Shown here piece after piece: positions 23,156-34,567 of a stretch of DNA of 64,000 nucleotides. The notes under the pieces were generated by a model that saw only the letters and a program-made list of their open reading frames with translations, was not told where the DNA came from and ran no database searches. Made by a program: the position numbers and the translations under genes. Where the stretch lies: NCBI RefSeq assembly GCF_010365805.1, contig NZ_CP048386.1:310001-374000 (forward strand). The letters run 5' to 3'. How positions within the stretch are numbered: position 1 is the first letter of the stretch; every line of letters starts with the position of its first letter. The stretch is from Spiroplasma sp. BIUS-1 (lineage in GTDB: Bacteria; Bacillota_I; Bacilli_A; Mycoplasmatales; Mycoplasmataceae).

Positions 23156-24109
23156 ATGTATTATGCAATTGGTATATCAATTTTCATATTGGTTTTAGTA
23201 TCTGGATTAGGTTTAACAATAGGTTTGGTTTTTAGATTCAAAAAACCCAAAAAAGTATTAAAACAAGTTACTAACCAGCCATTTTTCATAAATGAAGAAC
23301 ACAATAAGGAAAAATGATGAATCTCTAAAGATGGAAGTTTTGAAAAAAAATGAATGGAAGTTCAAGATTATGATTTCAAAATAAGATATTTTGATTATGA
23401 AGAAAACTTTTCAGAAGGTTTTTTAAACTCAAAATTTGTGAGAACTAAAATTTTCTTATATGAAATAATGGATATAAAAACTGTAAATAAAACAATAGAT
23501 AGAATAAAACTTTACACTACTTGTTTAGAGAATATTTGATGAAAAAAATACAAAATTTTATTAACTACTTCTTTTAATGAAATGCCTCAAATTACACAAG
23601 CTCCAGTATATTTCTTCTATAAATATTATCTGAAGTTTATATCTAAACTTAGAAAAATAATGGTATCTTACCTTTGTGAATATATAATTCCTAATGTAAT
23701 AATTACCGAGCTAAGTCAAGATAAATACAAAAAATACAAAATAAATATTTCAAATGATCCAAAGAAAAACATTTTATTTGCATTTGAGCAAGTGGCTCAA
23801 GAAGCAGATGATTATTCAACTTTGATACATGAAGAATTTAACAAAGAGTTAAGAGAAAAAGGACCAGAATGAAGTGTTGATTATTCTTCAAAAGACGCTC
23901 TTACTTTATTCTTGCCAGAAGAAATAGTTAAAAAGAACATGTTAAGAAAAAAAATAGTTCTTTTATCTAAAAAATACAAAATTCCTTTTAATGGAAACAT
24001 TGAAGAAGGGGTTAAAAATCTAGAAACTTATCTAAATAGTGTTGAACAAGATAAAATTAACTCTATTAAACAATTGGTAACCACTTACAAAGAAGAGGTT
24101 AACGGATAA
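23156..24109 (+). CDS. Membrane-anchored uncharacterised protein, 317 aa
   Basis: Not recognised. An N-terminal hydrophobic segment (about residues 3-28, ISIFILVLVSGLGLTIGLVF) followed by RFKKPKK predicts one membrane anchor with the remainder in the cytoplasm. The body is a mixed alpha/beta domain with many aromatic residues. Five or more TGA codons are Trp, including the pairs WW at about residues 54-55 and 127-128. It begins two bases after the previous stop with no clear ribosome site of its own, so it likely depends on translational coupling. A terminator overlaps its end. Confidence 0.73.
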
Positions 24110-24137
24110 AAAACCACTATCTAATTAGTGGTTTTTT
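24108..24137 (+). terminator. Intrinsic terminator
   Basis: AAAAAACCACTA pairs with TAGTGGTTTTTT, with a six-base loop. Confidence 0.85.
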
Positions 24138-24160
24138 ATTAGAATTATTCCAATAATAAT

Positions 24161-24188
24161 TTGTTTTAGTGCTATATGATTATATAAT
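24161..24188 (+). promoter_or_regulatory. Promoter of the gene at 24211
   Basis: TTGTTT (24161-24166) and TATAAT (24183-24188) with 16-base spacing lie 23 bases before the start codon. Confidence 0.55.
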
Positions 24189-24210
24189 ATTAGATATATG
24201 GAGGTACTGT

Positions 24211-25533
24211 ATGTTATATACTGCAAGTGATGCTATAAACTTGGTTTATAAAATAATTGGTAAAACACTTTCTTTATTAAGTGATGATTTTTCAAGTGAT
24301 AAAGAAAAGCAAAAACAAGTTGCTTTAAACTTAAAAGAATTCTATAGATATTCAATGAAAAAAAGAGTACACACAGAGAGTGAGATAATTGCTTGTGGGG
24401 AAACTTTTAACTGAAACTTTATTTCTAATGAAGAATTAATTGAATTAAAAAGACTTTTTTTAGATAACTGTTTAATTACTACAACAGAAAATCACTACTT
24501 AGATCATGAATATGTTGTTCAAGAATTAAACAAAACATATCACAAAGCGCTGGAAAACACTTTTATTGTGGAGAGAGAATTGATTGATTGAGACAAAACA
24601 ATAAAAATGGTTGAGTCAAGATTTTTAGCTTGAGTACATGCGAAAAACCTTAAACAAGATAAAGACTTAAAAGAAAAATTACTTTCTATAATGGCAAACT
24701 TAAATGAAAAAGAAGAAGTAAGTTATTATTCAAAATACAATATTTTGATAGAAACATTAAAAAGCTTTAAAACCTTTATTGAAGATTACGACAATGGGAA
24801 AGTAGCTCCAACACCAGAAAATCATAAATATTATGAAAAATGTAAGATAAGTATGGATGGTTTAAAATTTATTGATGAAAAAGATTTCATAGTATATTTA
24901 GACTATGATCAAATAGTTGATCAAATTCAAAAATTACCTGATAATTCTGAGTTATGAGACTTCAACTTTACTTTAGAGTTAAATATTAGAATATTCTTTT
25001 CAAATATTTTAAGTAACATAATAACTTCTCAAACAATAAGTGTTTGAGGTGCAAAAGCAGAAATGATCAGAAGTAATGGTGGATGATTAATTTCTAGAGA
25101 AAAAGAACTTTTCAAAAATCTTTATATTGCTTTAACTCAATCAAAAGATAATATTCAAAAGTTAATTTCTCTTTCAACAAAAAGATTAAATAGAAATTTA
25201 ATTCAATTAGTTAAAGATTTATTAATTAAGTATAAAAATAAATCAGGAGATGATTTATACAATCCATTAATTTTAAATTCATATTTTGAACAAATTGATA
25301 AATTAATAAAATATCACGAAGCAGGTGTTTCAGATTCATTCCTTTCTCATCCAAATGAAATATTAGATGGTTTCAACATTAAATCAGCTGATGCATTATT
25401 GGATTTTGAAAATATGTCAAGAATATCAGATGCTTTAATAGATTTAGATTCAACTATGAGCACACACTCAAAAGGTGACTTATTAAGAACGATTGAGTTT
25501 ATTAAAAAAATGAGTGATATTGAAGAGTTTTAA
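24211..25533 (+). CDS. Uncharacterised helical protein, 440 aa
   Basis: Not recognised. The open frame reaches back to 24169, but ATG 24211 follows GGAGGT at the right distance. TGA codons give several Trp. The sequence is soluble and probably all-helical, with no signal peptide, transmembrane helix or nucleotide-binding motif. It sits between two terminators with its own promoter, so it is a single-gene unit. Confidence 0.73.
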
Positions 25534-25556
25534 ATCGTTAATATAACGATTTTTTA
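25532..25556 (+). terminator. Intrinsic terminator
   Basis: AAATCGTTA pairs with TAACGATTT, with a three-base loop and T run, overlapping the preceding stop. Confidence 0.75.
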
Positions 25557-25572
25557 ATTGGGGGTAACGTTT

Positions 25573-26205
25573 ATGTCATGTTGTAAATGCGAAGAACTAC
25601 AAAATAGTTGTATATGCTCAATAATGGAGTGCAACTGTGCAAAAGACTTAGAGTGTTGATGTTGTTTGTTTACTGGTTGAGAAGAAATAGATAAAAAATT
25701 ATCGCTTACAAGTAACTTTTTAGAATATTCAAATGAAATTAGTAAAATAAAAGCTATACCTAAAGTTTTCAAAAAAGGAATAAAAAACTTATTGGCAGAT
25801 ATTAGAAATGCTAATAATAATTTAATGAGTTTAAATAAAACAGATTATATGGATATGATTGATTCCAATTATGATCCTTTAAAAATTGCAAGTATTATAG
25901 AAGAAGACAATATAGCAAAATTAATTTATTTCATAAATAAGTTAGAATTTTTCATTGAAATGTCGATTATATTAATAGAGATGAATAAAACTTTGGATTA
26001 TGAAGTCTCATATTTAGAGTTATTCTCTGTAAGTGACAATATTGAAGATTTAGTTCCATTGCTAGTTAAAGTTTTTTCAACTATAGAGAAAACTTTAGAC
26101 AACTCAGTGGAATATGAAACTTTAAAAGAAAAAATGTATAGTTTTGATGTTAATTTAACTAACTTAAGAAGTATGTTAGACATTAAAATACTTAACAATA
26201 GATAA
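25573..26205 (+). CDS. Protein with ten cysteines in its first 31 residues, 210 aa
   Basis: Not recognised. The N-terminus holds Cys at positions 3, 4, 6, 13, 15, 20, 22, 28, 30 and 31, arranged as CC, CxC and CxC pairs (for example CNCAKDLECWCC). Cysteine is otherwise very rare in this genome segment, and the rest of the protein has none. The remaining 175 residues are helical and acidic. The layout suggests a metal-binding or lipid-modified N-terminal module on a helical body. There is no hydrophobic signal before the cysteines. The ribosome site is atypical (GGGGGTAA). TGA gives Trp29 and Trp36. It precedes tig, which has its own promoter. Confidence 0.75.
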
Positions 26206-26210
26206 TAATT

Positions 26211-26219
26211 TGTTATAAT
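26211..26219 (+). promoter_or_regulatory. Extended -10 promoter of tig
   Basis: TGT-TATAAT (TGnTATAAT) lies about 20 bases before the AAGGAG ribosome site. Confidence 0.6.
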
Positions 26220-26254
26220 TAAAAATGTTATGTATAAAAAAGGAGAATATTTAT

Positions 26255-27544
26255 ATGAAATTTAGTGCAAAAAAAATTGCTGAAAAAGGACAAGGAACAT
26301 GAATTGTTACAATTGATGGTAAAGAATGAGAAGAAGCTGTAAAAAAAGGTAAAAATAAAGCAGCAGCTAACATTGAAATTCCTGGTTTTAGAAAAGGTAA
26401 AGCACCAAAAGAAAAAATCGAACAATATTTAACTCCAGTTAAATATTTAAATGCTGCAGTTCAATCAATTATGGAAAAAGCTTGAGAATTTGCAAGAGAC
26501 CAAAAATCTGATATTGAACCATTTACTTCACCAGTGCCTACACCAGTTAAGATAAGTGAAAAAGAATGTGAATTACACTTTGTTTTTGACTTAAAACCTG
26601 AAATTAAAATTGGTAAATACAAAGGGATTACACACAAAGATTTAGTAAAAGAAGAAATAAAAGTTGAAAAAGATGAACTTGAAAAAGCAATAGACCAATA
26701 CAGAGAAAGATTTGTAATGGAAAAAATCAAAGAAGAAGGTGGAAAAATTGCCAAAGGTGATTCAGTAACATTTGACTTTGAAGGATTTATTGATGGAGTA
26801 GCATTTAAAGGTGGAAAAGGTTTAGACTTTAAATTAACAATCGGAAGCGGACAAATGATTCCTGGTTTTGAAGATCAAATGATTGGAAAAACATTAGGAG
26901 AATCATCAATTAACGTTGTATTCCCTGAAGATTACACTCCGGATTTAAAAGGAAAAGCAGCAGAATTTAAATTAAACGTTAAAGAAATTAAAGAAAGAAT
27001 TTTACCTTCAAAAGATGATGAATTAGTAAAAGACTTAAACTTACCTGGAATTAAAACTTATAAAGAACTTGAAGATAGCTTAAAAACTCAAATTAAAGAC
27101 CAAAAATCAACTCAATCAAAAAATATTTTTGTAAATAAAGTTATTGATTTAATTAGAGAAGATTCAAAAATTGAAATTCCTAAGTCAGCAATAAACAAAG
27201 AAATTGATACTTTATACAGAGAATTTGAAGCAAAAGTTCAAAGTCAAAAACTTACAATGAAAGAATATAAAAAACAAACAGGATTATCAGATGAAGATAT
27301 AAGAAATGAGTTATTTGATGATGCTAAAAAACGTATTGAAAGTTACTTAATTACAGATCAAGTAAGAAATACTGAAAAATTTGAAGTTTCTAAAGAAGAA
27401 ATAGAAGCAAAATATGAAGCATTAGCTAAAACATTTGGTGTTGAAACAGATTTCATTAAAAACTCTCTATTACCTGAACCACAAATAAAAGAAGAAATAA
27501 TAAGAGAAAAAATTGTTGATTTCCTATATTCAAACAATGGTTAA
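26255..27544 (+). CDS. tig: Trigger factor (ribosome-associated peptidyl-prolyl isomerase)
   Basis: Trigger factor binds the ribosome exit tunnel and protects nascent chains. The 429-residue protein has the ribosome-binding signature GFRKGKAP at about 45-52, the FKBP-type isomerase domain (about 155-245, with GDSVTFDFEGFIDGVAFKGG and MIPGFEDQMIGK), and the helical C-terminal chaperone domain. TGA codons in the N-terminal domain are Trp. Ribosome site AAGGAG at the correct distance. It is followed by a terminator and the CIRCE-controlled lon. Confidence 0.97.
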
Positions 27545-27570
27545 AAAATACAATTAAATTGTATTTTTTT
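27544..27570 (+). terminator. Intrinsic terminator after tig
   Basis: AAAAATACAAT pairs with ATTGTATTTTT around a TAA loop, followed by T residues. It starts at the last base of the stop codon. Confidence 0.78.
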
Positions 27571-27575
27571 ATTTT

Positions 27576-27602
27576 TTAGCACTTAACACTTGCAAGTGCT
27601 AA
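27576..27602 (+). promoter_or_regulatory. CIRCE operator of lon
   Basis: TTAGCACTT-N9-AAGTGCTAA has two perfectly complementary arms. It differs from consensus only in the innermost base of each arm. Confidence 0.88.
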
Positions 27603-27617
27603 AAAATGTGATATCAT
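27590..27617 (+). promoter_or_regulatory. lon promoter overlapping CIRCE
   Basis: TTGCAA (27590-27595) and an extended -10 TGA-TATCAT (27609-27617), 16 bases apart, place the -35 inside the CIRCE element. Confidence 0.65.
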
Positions 27618-27642
27618 ATTTTTGTACCTAAGGAGGAATATT

Positions 27643-30018
27643 ATGAATAAAAAATTACCTATGTTAATAACTCGTGGTAGTTATATTTACCCAACTTTTG
27701 ATCAAGTATTAGAAATTGGAAGAGATAAAACTACACTTGCTGTTAAAGAATCAGTAGAAAAGTACGACGGAAAAATCTTAATGGTTTCTCAAAAGAAACC
27801 ATTAGAAGATGAACCTAAAATTGAGGATCTATTCACATTCGGTGTATTGGCCGAAGTTAAAATTAAAAAAGAATGAAAAGATGGTACATTAACTGTAAAT
27901 ATAAAATCATTGTCTCGTGTTGAAACAAGTGACATTGAATTAAACGAATTTTATATTGCAAATTATGAAGTAAAAGATAGCCTAAGAAGCTCAGATAAAG
28001 AAGCATTAGATAAAATTACAAAACATATTAAAGCAATGATAAGTTCACAAGATGAATTCCCATCAGAAGTAGAAGAAATAGTAAATTCTGCTCCTGTTGA
28101 TGTGGATCCAAACTTTATTGTAGATAGCGCAGCTAACCTAATGCCTTTCATGCCTATTGAAAAAAAACAAGCTATGCTTGAGGAGTTAGATCCTGTTAAA
28201 AGAATTGAAATAATTAATGACTTTTTAGATGAAAAACGTCAATCAGCTGACATTGAATCATCAATAAGTAAAAAAATTAAATCAAGAGTTGATGAACAAC
28301 AAAGAGAGTTCTATTTAAGAGAAAAATTAAAAGCTATTAAAGAAGAACTTGGAGATATGGATGGAGAAGGAGATGACTTGGCTAAATACAGAAAACGCCT
28401 TGAAACAGAACCTTTCCCAGAAAATATTAAAAAAAGAATATTATCTGAAATTGATAAATGTGAAGGAATGCCAGCTGCTTCATCTGAAGCAAACATTACA
28501 AGAACATATATTGATTGAATGATGCAAACACCATGATGACAAAAAACTGAAGAAAAAACTGATCTAAAATTCGCAAAGGATGTTTTAGATAAACACCACT
28601 ATGGTTTAGAAAAAGTTAAAGAAAGAATTATTGAATATCTTGCTGTAAAACAAAATACTAACAAAGTTAAAGGACAAATAATTACATTAGTAGGTCCTCC
28701 TGGAGTTGGTAAAACAAGTTTAGCAAAATCAATAGCTGAATCAATGGGTAGAGAATTTGTTAAAATGGCTCTTGGTGGAGTTAAAGATGAATCAGAAATT
28801 AGAGGTCACAGAAAAACTTATATAGGAGCAATGCCTGGTAGAGTAATCCAAGGAATGAAAAAATCAGGAGTTAAAAACCCAGTTTTCTTACTTGATGAAA
28901 TTGATAAAATGGCAAGTGACTATAGAGGAGATCCAGCTTCAGCAATGCTAGAAGTATTGGATCCAGAACAAAACTCAAAATTCTCAGATCACTATTTAGA
29001 AGAAGAATATGATTTAAGTGATGTTGTATTTATTGCAACAGCAAACTATCCTGAAAATATACCAGAAGCTTTATATGACAGAATGGAAATCATTGAACTT
29101 TCAAGTTATACAGAAATTGAGAAAATGAAAATTGCAAAAGAATATTTAATACCAAAAGTATTAGATGATCATGCAGTTTCAAAAGAACAAGTAATCTTTA
29201 CAAAAGAAGCAATCAACGAAATTATCAAACACTATACTAGAGAAGCTGGTGTAAGACAATTAGAAAGATGAATTGCATCAATAGTTAGAAAATTTGTTGT
29301 AAAAATGTTAAACAAAGAATTAGAAACTTTAACAGTTACTCCAGAAGTGGTAAATGAATTGTTGAAAAAACGTATCTTTGAACATACTGAAAAAGAAAAT
29401 GAAGCTCAAGTTGGAGTTGTTACAGGACTTGCATATACTCAATTTGGAGGGGATATCTTACCAATAGAGGTAAATCACTTCCCAGGTAAAGGTGGACTAG
29501 TTTTAACTGGTAAACTTGGAGATGTTATGAAAGAATCTGCAACAATTGCATATGACTTTGTAAAATCAAATTACAAAGCATTTGGAATTCCAAAAGAAGT
29601 GTTTAATGAAAATGATATTCATATCCACGTACCTGAAGGAGCTGTTCCAAAAGATGGTCCAAGTGCTGGAGTTACAATTACAACAGCAATTGTATCTGCT
29701 TTAACAAATAAACCAGTACCAAAAGAAATTGGTATGACTGGTGAAATCACACTTAGAGGATTAGTGTTCCCTATTGGTGGATTAAGAGAAAAATCAATTT
29801 CAGCTCACAGAAGTGGATTGAAAAAAATCTTAATACCATTTAAAAATACAAAAGACATAGAAGATATTCCTGAAGAAGTTAGAAAAGTTCTAGAAGTAGT
29901 TCCTGTTCAACAATACTCAGAAGTATATGAAAATGTTTTTGGAGATAAATTAAATGATTTAGTTAGGGAATTGCCAATATCAACTTCTTCAACAGAAGAA
30001 AGTAAAAAAACTCATTAA
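27643..30018 (+). CDS. lon: ATP-dependent protease Lon
   Basis: Lon degrades misfolded and regulatory proteins. At 791 residues it is full length. It has an N-terminal substrate-recognition domain, the AAA+ module with Walker A GPPGVGKT (351-358) and Walker [11 protein letters not shown], and the protease domain with the catalytic dyad Ser674 ([11 protein letters not shown]) and Lys717 ([12 protein letters not shown]), 43 residues apart as in other Lon proteins. TGA codons, including two adjacent ones at about 28535-28540, are Trp. Ribosome site AAGGAGG. The CIRCE upstream places it in the HrcA regulon with clpB and the dnaK operon. Confidence 0.98.
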
Positions 30019-30023
30019 TAATT

Positions 30024-30051
30024 AAAAACAACTCTTTAAAGAGTTGTTTTT
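30024..30051 (+). terminator. Intrinsic terminator after lon
   Basis: A near-perfect palindrome, AAAAACAACTCTTT and its complement. Confidence 0.85.
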
Positions 30052-30104
30052 CATATTTTTGTGATAATATATCAACAATGAAAATGTAAGAAAGGAATTT
30101 TAAA

Positions 30105-31979
30105 ATGGATCAATCATTTAGTGCAACAAACTCACCAATTGGTGATGTTAATATTGCAAGTGTAAAAGAAGAATCTAAAAGCTATGTTCCAGATGATAAA
30201 ATTTATAAACTTATCAAAGAAAAGAAAAAATTAAAGTTTTCTTGAATAGTTTTAATTTACGGATGAAAATATAAAGCTTTATTTTTAAGTGTTGTAATAG
30301 TAGTTACTTTTAGTGCCTTTTTAGTAAGTTTAAACACTTTATTTTTAAAAAATGTATTATCCGCAGCTCAATCTAAAGATAATGGTTATACATACTGAAA
30401 TTTAAAGTGATACTGATGAATGACTATAACAGCATCAGATTTAATTTTGCTTTATTTTTGTACTTATATTAGAAACTCGTGTTCTATTATGTTGGCTGTT
30501 AGAATTGAAGTTGAACTTAGAAACTTAACAATAAAAAGATTATTAGAACAAGATATCAGTTATTATTCTGACAAAAAAATAGGTAAATTAATGACAAAAC
30601 TTGTAGGGGATACAAATGTTATTGGTAATGAAATTTCAGGTTTAATCGCTTGAGTTATTCAAGCACCATTAGTAATAATTATGGGAACAGCAATGATGTT
30701 TGTTATTCACCCGCAATTAGCTATTGTTGCAAGTGTTTCTGTTTACTTATTAACTTTATTAGTTATTTTATTATCTTTACAATATCAAAAAAAGGTAAAA
30801 GTAGTAAGAGAAGTTATCTCTGATATTAATGGAGATGTTGTTGACAGAATTGGAGCTATTAAACTTGTAAAAGCAACTGGTACAAGAAAATATGAAGAGT
30901 CTAGATTAGAAAATTTACACACTCCATATATTAAAGCTTTTAAACCAATTTCAAAAATAGATGGATCATTGTTGGCAATACTTATTGCATCAGATGTTCT
31001 TATAAATCTATTAATGATAACTGTTGCAATAACTTTTTATAGAGATACAAAAGATATGATGACCGAAATTCTACCATCATTTATTTCTGCAATGGTTGCA
31101 TTAACAAGACCATTATGACAAATTTCTGCAATTATTCCAGGTCTTTCAAGAGCATCAGCTTCTTCAGCGCAAATTTATGAAACAATTGAAAAAGACCCAA
31201 TTTTAGATGATAAAGAAAAAAGTGGTTTATTGTTTGATGAAAATATTTCAAAAATTGAATTTAGACAAGTTAAATTTAATTATCCTGAAAAACCCGAAGT
31301 TAATATTGTTCCAAATCTAGACATAACTCTAGAAAGAGGAAAATCATATGCTTTTGTTGGTGAAACTGGAAGTGGTAAATCAACAATTTCAAAATTACTA
31401 TTAAGATTTTATGACCCAACCGAAGGTAGTGTTTTAATAAATGGAAAAGACATTAGAGACTTTAATTTAAAAAGTTACTTAAGCCATGTTGGTTATGTTG
31501 AACAAGAACCTTCAATAATATTTGGAGATGTCTATGATAATGTAAGATATGGTTATTTCCAAGCTACAGAAGAAGAAGTTCATGAAGCTTGTAGAAAAGC
31601 TCAAATAGATCAAATAATTAATAGTTGACCTTATGGATATGAAACTGTTTTAGGAGAACGTGGATTATTATTAAGTGGTGGGCAAAAACAAAGACTTGTT
31701 ATTGCAAGAATACTTTTAAGAAATCCTGAACTTTTAATATTAGATGAAGCAACAAGTGCTTTAGATAATATTGTTGAAAAAGAAATTCAAGCACAATTAA
31801 ATGAACTTATGAGAGATAAAACATCAGTTATTATCGCTCATAGATTAAGTACTATTAAAGATGTTGATCAAATATTTGTATTAGCTCCTGGAAAAGGAAT
31901 AGTACAACAAGGAACTTATAAAGAATTAATTAAAACTCCTGGTAAGTTTAAAGACTTACATGATGCAGGAAATGCTTAA
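30105..31979 (+). CDS. ABC exporter, permease-ATPase fusion (multidrug/lipid type)
   Basis: The 624-residue half-transporter has an N-terminal cytoplasmic stretch, a six-helix type IV ABC exporter domain (about 55-340) with the DISYYSDKKIGKLMTKL coupling segment, and a C-terminal ATPase. Walker A is GETGSGKS (419-426), the Q-loop is in VEQEPSIIFGDV, the signature is LSGGQ (523-527), and Walker B is LLILDEATSALD. Homologs (MsbA, LmrA, MdlB) export lipids, drugs or peptides as dimers. No partner gene is next to it, so it may act as a homodimer. Several TGA Trp codons, including three close together near residue 105. Ribosome site AAAGGA. Confidence 0.93.
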
Positions 31980-31980
31980 T

Positions 31981-32007
31981 AAACTAACCCAAAAGGTTAG
32001 TTTTTTT
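31981..32007 (+). terminator. Intrinsic terminator
   Basis: AAACTAACC pairs with GGTTAGTTT around CAAAA, with T residues after. Confidence 0.85.
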
Positions 32008-32035
32008 ATGCTATTATCAATTTGGAGTTGAAAAT

Positions 32036-33286
32036 ATGAACAAACCTTTAAGTTTTTTGTTAAGACCTACATCATTGAAAAATATAATAGGTCAATCACA
32101 CTTAATTAATAATAAATATGGATTAATTTCTAAAATGGTAGAAAACAAGTTTTTAGCTAACTTGATTTTTTATGGTCCTCCTGGAGTTGGTAAAACTTCA
32201 ATGGCAATATCAATTGCAAATGATTTAGGAGCAAAATATGATTTTTTCAATGCTTCTAATGATAAAAAAGAAAAACTTCAAAAGTTAATTGAATCTTCAA
32301 ATCATGAAGAACAGTTAATTTTAATAGTGGATGAAATCCACAGAATGAATAGAAACATTCAAGATTATTTATTAGAATATATTGAATCTAAAAAAGTTAT
32401 TGTCTTTTTAACAACTACAGAAAACCCTTATTTTGTAATAAATCCAGCTATAAGAAGTAGATGTACTATATTAAAACTAAAAGAAATTAATTCACAAGAA
32501 ATGAGTGAAGGATTAAAAAGAGTTTTAAAAAATAACGATATAAACCTAAATATTGAAGAAGATGCATTTGAGAGAATGTGTAATCTTTCAAATGGAGATT
32601 TAAGAGTTGCTCTTAACTCTATTGAGATATTGATAAATCTATATGCAAATGAAAAAATAAACAATGAAATAATCGATGCTATTTTTGATCAAGCAGTTAC
32701 AAAAGGTACTGGAGAAGGTGATGAATATCATGATTTAAAATCAGCACTTCAAAAATCAATAAGAGGAAGTGATGTAGACGCTTCTCTTCATTATTGAGCA
32801 AGATTGATGGCAATTGGTGATTATGAAGTTTTAATGAGAAGAATGGTTATAATGGCATATGAAGATATTGGACTTGCAAATCCTGCAATTCCAATTAGAG
32901 TTTACCAAGCTTGTCAAATATTTAGACAAATTGGAATGCCAGAAGGAAGAATAATACTTGGTCTTGCAATTATCGAAATGGCTTTAAGTGAAAAATCAAA
33001 CTCATCATATTTAGCTTTAGAAAAAGCACTTGATGATGTAAACCAAGGTCTTGCACCACCAATTCCTCAATACTTAAGAGATAATCACTATAAAAGTGCT
33101 CATAAACTTGGAAATGGAATAGGATATAAATATCCACATAATTTTGAAAATGATTGAGTAGATCAGCAATATTTACCCGATGATATAAAAGATATAACTT
33201 ATTTTAAATTTAAGCCTCATAGTGCTTATGAGAAAAAGTTAATGGAAATCTATATAAAATTTACAAATAAAAATAAGATAAAATAA
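32036..33286 (+). CDS. rarA: Replication-associated recombination protein RarA (MgsA)
   Basis: RarA/MgsA is a clamp-loader-like AAA+ ATPase acting at stalled replication forks. The 416-residue protein has SFLLRPTSLKNIIGQSHL at the start, Walker A GPPGVGKT (47-54), Walker B LILIVDEIHRMN, sensor 1 FLTTTENP and the arginine finger region NPAIRSRC. Its C-terminal tetramerisation region contains MAYEDIGLANP and the conserved YPHNFENDW. TGA codons at 32795 and in the C-terminal domain are Trp. GGAG lies upstream of the ATG at a somewhat long distance. Confidence 0.95.
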
Positions 33287-33316
33287 TATAAGTGGAAAGT
33301 AAAGGGGGATTTAAAT

Positions 33317-34096
33317 ATGAAAACTAGTATGCAAATAAAAGAAGAGTTAGCTAGTCAAGGATATATTTGAATGCCAACTTACAAAGACATTTTACAAAAA
33401 GTTTGATATCAAACAGAAACTTACTTTGATGATGACGAAACTGTTCTTTCAGCTCTATGAGCTAGTTTTAAAAGATATGAAGATGATATGGTTGGGGTTG
33501 TATTTATTACAACAAAAAGAACATTTACTTTAGAAATTTTGGACAATGATTCAAGTACTCAAATAAGATATTTACCATTTGACTCATATTCTTTACAAAA
33601 AATTCAACTCCAATTTGCAAAAAATGCTGGGGGGCTACACTATGTTTCTCTTCAAAACGACAGTTTTGGAAATGGTGTTACATTTGCAACACCAAATAGA
33701 GAAGTTGCACAACACTTTGTAGATACTCTTGCTGGAAGAACTAATGGTGAAATTGAAATTCTTCCAGATTCAGACAATCCTTTATTTGCCGAAAATGAAA
33801 GAGAACAATTAATTGATGAAAACTTAAATAAAGCTGAAGAAGTTGTTCCTCATAAGTTTGAAAAAAAACACGAAGAAATTAAACCTATGAAAGAGTTTGA
33901 TGGATGAAGAAAAGCGCCTCCAGAAGCAAAAGAAAAGGTTGTTGAAATAAAAGTTGTTCCTCCAAAAAAGGTCAAACCTAAAAAAGAGAAAAAGGGCGGA
34001 TATGGATCTAAATGACAATCAAAAACATGATTGTTTTGATTTATATTACCAGTTGGAGTTTTAGGAACAATATTGGCAATAATATTTTTAATATAA
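33317..34096 (+). CDS. Tail-anchored protein with PH-like domain candidate, 259 aa
   Basis: Not firmly recognised. Residues about 50-140 (VGVVFITTKRTFTLEI, then RYLPFDSYSLQKIQLQFA) have the strand pattern of bacterial PH-like domains such as YokE/bPH. This is a weak structural guess. A charged linker with many Lys and Glu follows. The very basic segment KKEKKGGYGSKWQSK then leads into a C-terminal hydrophobic helix (about 238-259), the hallmark of a tail-anchored membrane protein with its body in the cytoplasm. Five or more TGA Trp codons. Ribosome site AAAGGGGG. The next gene starts 10 bases after the stop. Confidence 0.75.
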
Positions 34097-34106
34097 GGAG
34101 ATTATC

Positions 34107-34538
34107 TTGAATATTTATAAAAATGAGTATTGAGTTTATTACGAAACAAAAAAAATGCAAAAATTAGAAAAAAATGTTGGAAAGTGAATAATTGGTTACA
34201 ACCTTAAAGACAGTGAATGAGCAATTTCTTTGTGTACTAAAGTCATAGAAAATGAAATAATTTCTAGTGTAAAACACACTAATCCTAACGTAGAAAATTT
34301 CTATAATTCTGGTGTAATTTGTTTCTATTTGGAATTAGAAGACAAAGAAGGTCATAGGAGACTTTTAGATTTTTTGATAAAAAATAAAGCGATATCTATA
34401 AATAAAAATGGATTATATAAAAATATCGCATTCAAACAAGATGAACAAACTTCAAAAAATGAGTATGGTGAAGATTTTAAAGCGAGCCTAAACCTTAAAG
34501 ATTTCGTAGATTTAAATACAGGTAAATTAACAGTTTAA
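34107..34538 (+). CDS. Small protein resembling DUF1917 (Bles03-like), 143 aa
   Basis: The order VGKWIIGYNLKDSEWAISL, a Lys-containing segment, GVICFYLELEDKEGHRRLLDFLI and GLYKNIAF resembles the DUF1917/Bles03 fold (annotated in some genomes as a putative phosphothreonine lyase-like domain). This is pattern memory, not a search result. The start is TTG at 34107: AAGGAG at 34095-34100 is six bases upstream and no ATG is suitably placed before conserved sequence. Three TGA Trp codons. It ends at a terminator shared with the convergent lipoprotein gene. Confidence 0.68.
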
Positions 34539-34567
34539 AAAAATCGCAATTATTTGCGATTTTTTTA
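34538..34567. terminator. Bidirectional terminator between convergent genes
   Basis: AAAAATCGCAA pairs with TTTGCGATTTTT. A/T runs on both sides let it serve both strands. It overlaps the lipoprotein stop codon. Confidence 0.85.

Noticed and set aside
25740-25830. Start of the Cys-rich gene at the downstream TTG near 25792
   Set aside because: The frame is open from ATG 25573 with a dense, non-random Cys pattern and a plausible upstream purine-rich site.
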